Below, in pieces: positions 55,435 to 64,000 of a stretch of 64,000 bases of DNA. Location: positions 1 to 64,000 of the forward strand of contig NXFV01000617.1 of NCBI GenBank assembly GCA_002803225.1. Reading direction: 5' to 3'. Position numbers and translations under genes: made by a program. Origin of the DNA: Gamarada debralockiae (Eukaryota > Ascomycota > Leotiomycetes > Helotiales > Hyphodiscaceae). Below the pieces are notes generated by a model. That model was not told the DNA's origin. It searched no databases and was given only the letters and a program-made list of their open reading frames with translations. Position 1 is the first letter of the stretch. Each line of letters begins with the position of its first letter.

Positions 55435-57678
55435 TCTGGTTTTTTGACCCTCGCGAGAAAATCTAAGTGGTAATATTGAGGGAAATAGGCCAAAGGAAAG
55501 CTCGAAAGAAGACAGAATAGTAGAGGAGCCATCTCTATGAATCCTCTCTTTATAGTCCCTGCCAAGCTCCTTTCATCAGCGGGCGATATCGGGCGTCATA
55601 AACAATCAATAAAAACACTTGGCACTTGAAATCCACACGAATTCGTATGTTCGATGATCTTGGCTGTCCCACTTTTGATGAGATGAACTGGAAGTTGATT
55701 GCCAAGCTCCGCTCGTTCGTGAAGGATTTTCGGGGCAGGGGCAGGGCAAAAATACCGAAATTTTGGTATCGATACCTTATCGCTAATTTTTCGCGATAAT
55801 TTAGGGGCTACTTGCCTATAAATTTAGCGAATAACTGCCTAAAATTTAGGGAGTATATACTAAAAAATTAGCGATAGCTTATCGAGATCATAAAAATCAT
55901 AAAATCGAGATTTTATAAATATAAGGATGTTTATTTAAATTTTAATTATTTTATATATTTATTTAAACCAAATTATTAGAATTATTAATATTTATAAATA
56001 TTAAGTTTAAAATTTGTAGAAAATAATAAAGAATACAAATAATTAAAAAATAATAAAAGGAAAGTATCGATAGTATCGATTCGGTATTTTTGCCCAGCCT
56101 GTGAATCGTATTACGTCGGTATGATGATATCGATGTGTTTTTAAACTCCTAATCGATATCACAGTAACAATGTTTTAAAGTTCAATTTGACGCTAACTAT
56201 AATTTTATCGTAGGGGCGCTAATAATAATCGGCCAAGTACCCTACCACTGTCATTGCCAGCCGGGCTGCCTACCAGCATATCACCTCTTACTTTACAGCT
56301 TAATATCTTGTTCAATCCTTAACCCTTTTAAGTAAATATTTTATATATGAATAGAGTGAGCTAAAGGCTCTCCAAATAACTAAAAACTAATATAAAAGAA
56401 AGCTACACTTTCAATACTCGCGTTATTTTGATGCTATAATTGAGCTTACAGTACCTGCTGATAATGTTACTTGTAGTCCACAGCATGCTATATACCAAAC
56501 GTCACCTACCAAATGGCGCCATAGTCCCCAGGCATAAAACCACAGACAAAATGTCTTGTCTTATACGGCTTTGAAGCTATTCTCGCTGCCGTTTAATGAT
56601 CCGGATAGCTCATATAGGGGAAAACCAAACATTTACGTGTTTCATATACCCGACACCTAGCCACCAGGTTTTATTACCCTATTCTGAGCCCCTTGTTTTT
56701 GAGACACTCCCCTACCGTCAAATTCACTATAGGATATCGCAATATATCGTCAATATTGTTATTATGAATGCCCTGATACTGTGGTATATGTGATGCTAGT
56801 CTGAAATAGGCTCAAAATTGCTTCAATTCAAAAATCTCCCTTCTTCTACGAGGTTCAGACCTGATATATATAATACATTAAACAGTCTGGCTTACAGTCG
56901 GCTTACAGACACTTTACGGACCGATTTTACCGCTTAAGGTCGCATTCCTGTTCTTCCAGGGTCTTCTAACGCCTGAACCTAGGTTTGTTACACTATAGAT
57001 ATCACGCAGATATCTGGGATTCGGGATTGACTGCTGGAACTGATCATCAGATGCTGGCTATCAGGTGCTGGTTATTGGGATTGACCGAATAGCTAGAGCC
57101 AAGCTGTAGATATAAGGGAGGGGTTAAACTCGGTAGGACATGGGAGAGATTTTGGAACTAAAGCATTTGAAGCATATTTCGGACTAGCGCCATATGCACC
57201 TCAGTATCAGGGTACTCATAACCACGTTGCAAATTATGATTTTCTCGCGCACATCAAGCACTCGTCCTAAAAGTGTAACTATCTATATCATGTGACATGG
57301 GATGTCTAGCCCCCTTTGCTGTCACAAAGGTAGCGACCTTCATAGAAGAGCATAGCAAACTACTCCGTATTTGACAGGGATTCTAAGGAAGGAAGCAGTG
57401 TCAAGAAAACTCAAAGTATATATACATAAGCGCAGTCACACGCCTGGCTAGGTCACAGGACTAGGCACCACGTGACAGATTCCTTCAGGCTCGTCACACT
57501 CGCATACGCAAGCCGAGTAACGTGGGAAAGTAAAAGACGTTTTCTTTATTCGATTGAATAGGAGCAATAGGGCTCAAGACAGTAGAGTAATAAATAAGTT
57601 TTATTCCTTCGCAATTACGTACTCGGAAATCCCACAACGTGAGGAATAGTGTGCAGGTACTTATGTAATCCTCTTCTT
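55435..57678. other. Gene-free, mostly AT-rich stretch
   Basis: Holds the TIR element at 55,744-56,095. The remainder has no supportable gene; 56,140-57,600 shows TA-rich blocks consistent with old repeats. Confidence 0.5.
55744..56095. mobile_element. Short TIR element (MITE-like), about 352 bp
   Basis: The left end begins GGGCAAAAATACCGAA and the right end is its exact complement, TTCGGTATTTTTGCCC. The pairing extends inward through GTATCGAT words. The interior is very AT-rich and non-coding. Bases just outside (GGCA on the left, complement of GGCT on the right) hint at a slightly longer terminal repeat. No target-site duplication is obvious. Confidence 0.75.
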
Positions 57679-59703
57679 CTAGTCCTTGACCGGGTCTAAT
57701 AACGGCACAACCAAGTGACTGTCGTATTTTCCACCAAAGTAAAGAGTCTGTACCCCCTTATTGTGGTGCGACTTTCCAGCAAGGAAATCAAACTCCATGA
57801 ACCCCATATAGTGACCCGAGACCTTAATCACCAGGGATTCGCCTTCCTCAAATGTAATGCCAGTGGGCCAAATTGGGATCTCCAAGCGGGCGACAGTGCC
57901 TGGAGTGACGGGCTCACGCTTGCTGTGGCTGTAATGAGGCCAGTCGCCCAGTCTGGGATCGTTTCCAGGAATCTTGCTGACGGCGTGACTGGCTCTCAGA
58001 CAGCCTGGCGCACCAAGATATTTCAAGAAGCATGAGTTGTGCACCTCTGAGGGATCGTTCGCCGGAGGAATGAGATCTTTAAGTGGAACATTCATGTTTT
58101 GCACCAATTTGCCGTTCTTATCTTGTTTTCGCAGCTGAACGAAAACATCAAAGTCGTCTTCAGTCGCGTTGGACACGTGAAGCACAATCCAGGAGTAGCC
58201 AGCAACCCACGTCGGCTTGGCGAACTTGTAACTGAACAGGACTTCTTCGGAATCGTTGTCGTCCTGCTTGGGGAAATAGCCTCCGTCGTATGAGACCGTG
58301 CCAGACTCCTTCACTGGCTCTGGGCTAAGGGTTTCGTTGGGGCTGAGATAGAATTTCGTATATTTAGCCTCTGGAATTGGGTACTCGGAAAATACGACGT
58401 TTTCAACGTAATCCTATAACGATTGCTGTCAGGCTTGGTTTGTCTGATGCATTTCTAGCTAACTTGAACTTACATTGTTGAAACCCAGGAACGAAACACG
58501 GAGCTTGGGTACTTTGGAGAAGTCGTTCCTGATGCCTTTCAGATAGTAGGCGAAGAATTGTTCGAGCTCCTCGCTGTTTTCTTTCTTATAAAGATCTGAC
58601 CATTCCTGTCTGGGATGAATTCGCAACCTATGTGTGTCAGTTCAGCTCACATCTAGCAAGGTGGTTGACGAAAAGCCAAGCTATATACCATTTGTCTTTT
58701 GATCCAAGTTCGTTGAAAGCACGAATGGATCCAGTCGTATGAAGAGCACTAGAATAGCTCGCAAGGATGTAGGCTGGAGCTAAGATTTTGTCCAGTTTGG
58801 CCCGTTTATCCTCCCAATAATCGTTGTAGAGAGGGTATTTTTCCAACATTTTGATGACAGCTTCTACGCCGTTTCTCCCCACAGTGGTGTCCTGGAGCAA
58901 ACCCCACATGCTATCATAGGGGTATGTAACTCCCCCACGAGCCATAGTGTCACGGTAGAAGTCGGAAGCTCCTTCCCAGGGGGCAATCGCTGCAAGGTGT
59001 GGTGGTTGCTGAGCGGCAATGAACCATTGAGACATGCCAAGCCAGCTGTTGCCAGCTGTAGCTACCTTGCCGGTACACCATGGGAGCTGAGCAAGGTACT
59101 CTATGGCGTCGTACCCGTCTTTGCCATCTTGCTCACCAAGCCATCTGGCAAATCTTAGCCCAGGGGTACAAGAGTGCAAAACAGGCAACAAACTTACGGA
59201 ACGATACCCTCAGAGTCCCAGGAGCCTCGCAAATCCACGTTGACGATAGCATAGCCCTTCGCCACCCATTCGGCAGGGTCCAGCCCTTCAAATTTTTCGA
59301 ACCCGCTTACACGGTCTTTGGCCACTCCAAAACGTCCTGGAAGCATGTCGAGGCCATGAGGACCTTGCTGTCTTCAGCACAGAGATTTACGCAGTTGATA
59401 ATATGTGTACTTACCATTTCCAGACTTGCCATATGGACTCCACATCACAATGGCTGGTACCTTTTCATCCCCAGTTGGACGGAAAATATCGACATAGATA
59501 TTGACACCATCGCGCAGTGGGATCGCAAGGTCTTTCTCAAAGACGGTGTCAGCTTCAAAGGCGGCCACCTCAGGAGACTGGCGAAAGCCCTTTGGAATGA
59601 CTTTTTTGGATGGGTTGAACTTGTCATACTTTCCTATCGCAGGGTTGTCTAACTGCAGGGTTGGAGCGACCACCGTCTCAAATCCAGCAACGCGTAGAGA
59701 CAT
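57679..59703 (-). CDS. CocE/NonD-type alpha/beta hydrolase (X-Pro dipeptidyl-peptidase-like), copy A
   Basis: Five exons on the minus strand (59,703-59,415; 59,363-59,198; 59,153-58,689; 58,627-58,474; 58,413-57,679) join to 602 aa with no break. The N-terminal half is the S15 catalytic domain: V-M-W-S-P-Y-G-K-S, L-R-G-S-W-D-S-E-G, and the nucleophile motif GNSWLG (G-x-S-x-x-G). The C-terminal 240 residues match the jelly-roll domain of CocE/X-Pro peptidases. Such enzymes hydrolyse esters or Xaa-Pro peptides. The position of the acid residue is atypical (A-S-Y-S-S where an Asp is common), so activity is uncertain. It is a tandem relative of copy B. Confidence 0.85.
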
Positions 59704-60883
59704 TTTGGATGTATTGCTAACCTTAGTTGTAGTGGTGATAAGAGCTGATGATGGCTTGGTGAAGAGCTGCTTCGTGTTAGGACGTCCTCATCAAGGACGT
59801 TGTTTATGCAGATATTGCCAATCAAGTCGTGGAGCCGTTCAAAAGCGGTCTGGGTTTGAGAATTTTACCACCCTGTGGCACTCTTGTACGCGTGTTGAAC
59901 CGTGGACACCGTACGACAGAGATCAAGTGATTCGTGGCTGTCGTTCGGCTCCACAGTCGGCTTCCCCGTCTCCCAACAACCTCGTGCTGGGAGAGACTAT
60001 CTCCGACCAAAGTCTAGGCTCTCCGGACTTTACAGCGGCTCTGAACCCGTGTTTCCTTGCTCTTAACTCAGCCTAGGCAGCAAGAGAGACAAGGTGCAGC
60101 ACCGAGAGTGCTGGGAAGTCACACAGTTAGTGATTCTAGGCATAATTTATGCTTGCAATGGAAGGGTATCCTGCATACAGTTTCGTGTTGAACTTCGACT
60201 ACCTTTTGCGACTACTTGGCTTCCAGAACAAGACACTTCCTGCCCTTTGACGTGTGGCACTCAATCGCCGTGTATTGCATGGTACCTGAGGTGGATGTCA
60301 GCCCTTTGTCCAATTGTAAGTCTAGGAATTTTGGCTAGGGAGCCGAGGACGGTCTGTGGCAGCAGCTTCAAGAGCGCTAGGCAGTTATTGAATACCACAC
60401 TAGTTTAGGGCGTACATGAAGTAGGTCAGAATATATAAGGAATTAAATTAATTATCCTATCTTTAGAGAGTCGAGTAAAAATATATATATATATATATAG
60501 TAACAATAGGGCCAATAAAGTAGGTTGCTATGGGAACAGGTGCTACCGAGGAACCCTGAATAAGTGGGTCAGTGGCAGCCTATAGTTCAACAATAGTTCT
60601 TCCCCGTAGTCCCTGCAGCCCAAAACTTTCTGTGATATGCGAAAACAATAGGTTATGTCCCCAAAGGAAAAGGCCTGGTCATTGATACAAGGCAGGAGGC
60701 GGTTGGCTGCAGTTCGTTTCATCGAATTTCAAAAAGCCTTGTCCTGGATTGCAATATCGTTCTAGCTGTAAAACCGGTTATTTGCTATCTATAGCATTGA
60801 AACTCTCTGCCTGCTAGTCGGCTCCGACCATAATTCTCCCTCTTGAGCTGGTCGATCCAACCACGAGGCTGTAGGCGAGCTAA
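59704..60883. other. Spacer between the two hydrolase genes
   Basis: Upstream region of copy A, 3' side of copy B. Contains a TA microsatellite (about 60,481-60,499). No supportable gene. Confidence 0.45.
60481..60499. repeat. TA dinucleotide microsatellite
   Basis: Nine to ten TA units. No other role seen. Confidence 0.85.
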
Positions 60884-62891
60884 TCAGCTGCGATCAATGA
60901 CCGGAAGGGTGATATAGCTGCTCTGCTCGCCAACATGGATGCTGTTGATGCCATCAAACACCTCAGCCTTCCGATCTTCTGGGTGATCGTGAGAAAAGTT
61001 GCCAACACCTTGGGTATCATGACCAGCAACCTCAAGAACCAGACTTTGTCCTGGCTCAAGAACCACATTGGTTGGCCAAACCTCAACATCCACCGCGTAT
61101 TGTTCGTTTTCGTTGACAGGTTGCAGGTCCGTATTGTAATAGTTGCGATATGGGAGATAGTGGCGATGCATAGGGTTGGTCGAATCAGTCTTTCTGAGAG
61201 ATACCCTGAGCCAACCTTTGGAAATCGGTACGGGGTCCCCCATAGTACCGGTGAAGTAGATTTCGTTGCCGGTTTGGTCGAGTTTTCGGAGCGTCACAAA
61301 GAGGTCTATGTCGGAAGGTGGCTGAGATTCGCCAGTCTTGCGAGAAGCCCTGACGGTCAAATGGGCCACAATGTGTCCTGTGATCTCCAGGCTCCTCTGA
61401 GCACTATATTGAAACGTTACCGGATGGCTGGATAATTGTCAGTCAGCAATCGTAGATGGGTGAGGCAGAACGAGGTGCTTACCCGTTCAAGGCATCGTAG
61501 CTGAAAGATGCCGCTTTCGAGTCAGGGCTAGGAGACAACTTTTGATCTGCTGTCAGGTAGTACTTGGTGTACTGCGTATCTGGTATTGGCCAGTCCGCTT
61601 CGTCCCTGTGAGGAAATGCGAGTTCTCGTTGTGGATCGTCCACGCCGGCGTCACCTTGTCGGAGGCAGAGTTTGACTCTCGGCTGCTTGCCGGATTTCCA
61701 GCCTGCCTCGTCGTTTCCTTTCAGGAAGCAGTTAAAGAATGAAAGCTGCAACTCTGCCGAGTGAGAATAGTAAAATGGAAGATCGTGCCTCCCGACCACG
61801 AAATGAAGAAACTTGTAGGGCGAACTTGCCCGCATCCACCCGAGAACGTTGCCGCGGAGGTGTAATAGTATGCCGCCCTGCTTGCGTTAGTGAGCCGTAT
61901 AATACCCCGGTTTGGGGGTGGACTATGCCAATGACTTACCCAATTGGCTACACTCAGTAGCGGAGTCTGGATGTCTTCTGGATTAAAATCTCGTGTTCGG
62001 TAATACTCTTCGTCTCTGAACTTGTAAGTGGCAGTGTCCAGAGTCTGATCACGTCGATTCTTCTTCAAGGTTTCCTCGTCCAAATCTCCTTCAAGCGTAT
62101 CTTGGCCCCATTTGCGTGCAGCCCGTCCAGGCATACCATATTGATTTGGTTGCACTCCGTTCTTCCACCAAAAGTCTAACAGCGCATCGATATTAGCAGG
62201 TTATCACGCGTGGGATAAGGAGAGGGAAACTTACCAATGAAGCGATCGGACAGAATGCCTCCATGACGGACTCTGTCTCGGTAGTAGTCACTCATTCCTT
62301 CCCATGGAATAATCGCAGCCAGTCCCTTGGGTCTCCGTGCTGCTACTCGCCACTGAGTGCCTGCAAAGTAACTGATGCCCAACAAGCCGACCTTGCCTGA
62401 GGACCATTCCTGTTCTGCAGCCCATTCTACGACATCAAAGAAGGCCTCACTTGTCCCTCGAGACATTGTGTCGAGCAGACCGGGACTCTGGCCTGAGCCT
62501 CGCTCATCAGTGCGGACAACAACATAGCCTTTACCAGTCCAGTAGCCAGGATCAGGGGTCTCCCACGATGAGTGGGCTGATTTCATCTCTGGATTTAGCT
62601 GATCCCAGCTCTTCTTGTAGAAGCTCGCATAGGGTACATCTTTCCCGTCTGCCAAAAGGATTTTCAGTCATGCACGTGTTTGATGACTCACTCACAAAGG
62701 CCACACTCACAAGGCCCATATGTGCAAATAATGGGATATTTCTTGTCGCCGAAGGGAGCTGCATCTTTTGGAAGAAACACGTTGCAGCGAAGCAGACCTC
62801 GCTCGTGAGTCTTCAAAGGGATGTCGACATTCTGCAGGAAGACATAAGGAAAATTGTCTTTGTCAACAGTCAGGAATTTGTTCTCAGCCAT
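60884..62891 (-). CDS. CocE/NonD-type alpha/beta hydrolase, copy B
   Basis: Five exons (62,891-62,711; 62,648-62,235; 62,175-61,940; 61,877-61,483; 61,427-60,884) join to 589 aa with no break. The start ATG is in ACCATGGCT. Blocks: P-I-I-C-T-Y-G-P-Y, R-T-D-E-R-G-S-G-Q-S-P-G, GISYFAG (nucleophile), I-I-P-W-E-G-M-S-D-Y-Y-R-D, then V-V-G-R-H-D-L-P-F (likely acid/His region), and a C-terminal jelly-roll with L-V-L-E-V-A-G-H-D. Similar in order and intron style to copy A but clearly diverged, so an old duplication. It faces a divergent gene at 63,258. Confidence 0.85.
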
Positions 62892-63257
62892 GGTGAAGAA
62901 GAGTCGACAATGTCGGTATTGTGGCAGGACTGGGCGGTTTAACTTGAATAACGGATGACAACTAGATGTACTCTCTCCGGCCCCTCGCCTTACAAATGAA
63001 CATGACTCGTCGGAGGAGTGTTGTGCTAAAGGCCTGGATATGCCCGTGGTGGGTTCCTGCGTAGCCATACTGCGGTACCAGTAAAAGTACCGCGTTGCTC
63101 TGCCTCGGCTCGGGCATCCCCACAACATTCCGAGACCGGGATGGCCTGAGAAGATCAAGTCAGCAGTACGTGGCTAAAGTTAAACTTCAAAGATTGAAGA
63201 GCGCAGCACAGTTTCGAAAGAAAGAACTTTTCCGTCGCTGCAAGCACACCTTTCACC
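62892..63257. promoter_or_regulatory. Divergent promoter region
   Basis: 366 bases between copy B (minus) and the 63,258 gene (plus). No binding site that I can name with support. Confidence 0.5.
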
Positions 63258-64000
63258 ATGGCAGCAGTCTTCAGTACGACGACGACAGTCCAACCTAATG
63301 AGGAACCGGATCAACAAGTCGAACCATCAGCACTTAGTCTAATCGCTGATTACGACATACATCATTCTCCTGAGGAAGAAGTAGGAGGGTCTGGCGGCAA
63401 TGTAGAGGTTGTTGAGGGTGTGTGGCGGGAGGCGCAACCAGCACAATTCGATCCCACCTTGGCTCCTCACCCTACCGTCCCCTACCTAGTCACAAACCCA
63501 GACTGGTGGCCGCGAGAATATAGAAGTGTCCCAGATTACCGTCCGATCAATACTGAGCTGGATTTGGAGCAAAGAAGACAAGGCCCCATTTTCATGCTTG
63601 TCGGAGGTATAATGCTTCGCGGTTGTGCGATGATGACGGTAAGATTCTGCACAGTGCAGAACTCAAACGTTTTGTCTCTGACAGTCTTGACGTAGGCATT
63701 GTCATTGGCCTGGAGGAATACCGCAGGTCGATTCACAGATTATGGCAAGACACCTGTTGGAGGCGAATGGTAGAAGTATGAATCCGAGAGACTTCCGACG
63801 TTTGAGATATCGGGTAGCTTGGAAGGCAGAGATGGTACTGTAACTGTAACCTGTGTGTTTATTCACCTTTATAAGACGCCTTGTGGTATCGACATTGAAA
63901 CAGCCGATCCAGCATCGGAGATATACAGCAAAGGTTTCTTCACGAATCGGGGCAGTACACAAGTACAATATAGAAGAATGTATCTCGCTACAACTAGCCA
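63258..64000 (+). CDS. Unknown gene, partial at right edge
   Basis: The ATG lies in CACCATGGCAG. The first 110 codons are acidic and polar (E-E-P-D-Q-Q-V-E-P, H-H-S-P-E-E-E-V) and then Pro/Tyr/Trp-rich (N-P-D-W-W-P-R-E-Y). The exon ends near 63,600 with unresolved splicing. A later frame from about 63,726 reads G-R-F-T-D-Y-G-K-T-P-V-G-G-E-W, a TAG (63,771-63,773), then K-Y-E-S-E-R-L-P open to the window end. Whether this is one gene, and whether the TAG is real, cannot be settled here. Confidence 0.4.

Overview
The window looks like nuclear DNA of a filamentous ascomycete (Pezizomycotina). The reasons are short GT-AG introns of 44-76 nt with CTNAC-type branch points, several HET-domain genes, a STAND NLR, an atypical Zn2Cys6 regulator, a bZIP factor, an AA9 LPMO remnant and a FAD/BBE oxidase. 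Leotiomycetes is a guess from overall flavour only. I see no rRNA, tRNA, CRISPR or bacterial operon structure.

Layout. 1-13.5 kb: 3' part of a large C2H2 protein (+), a Diels-Alderase-like lipocalin gene with one frameshift (-), an intact HET protein (-) and a frameshifted FtsJ-type methyltransferase (+). 14.7-21.6 kb: a SesA/NB-ARC/ankyrin NLR (-), then a TfdA/TauD-like dioxygenase (+) and a Zn2Cys6 regulator (+). 22-33.5 kb: mostly decayed accessory genes (a HET pseudogene, two F-box pseudogenes, a badly damaged FAD oxidase) around an intact MEMO-family gene. 34-37 kb: an intact membrane protein and a TDG/Mug-type DNA glycosylase. 37.3-40.8 kb: a mosaic of dead sequence (truncated HET gene, dispersed repeat, NACHT relic, Crypton recombinase fragment). 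41-45 kb: an intact two-exon HET protein ending beside an 18-bp minisatellite, a headless AA9 LPMO relic and a bZIP gene. 45-52 kb: gene-poor, repeat-bearing DNA. 52-55.4 kb: an intact unknown protein and a broken MFS transporter. 55.5-57.6 kb: AT-rich with one TIR element. 57.7-63 kb: two intact tandem CocE/X-Pro-peptidase-like hydrolases (-), divergent from a partial unknown gene (+) at the right edge.

The main theme is a region rich in allorecognition-type genes (four HET loci, two NLR loci) where perfectly open genes lie beside genes carrying single-base indels and TAA/TAG nonsense codons. The intact genes do not form one obvious pathway. The dioxygenase/regulator pair and the hydrolase tandem are the only local groupings that look functional. 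I did not find a convincing new multi-gene system. The best candidates for follow-up are the decay pattern, the HET gene with a terminal minisatellite, and the bZIP/LPMO junction.
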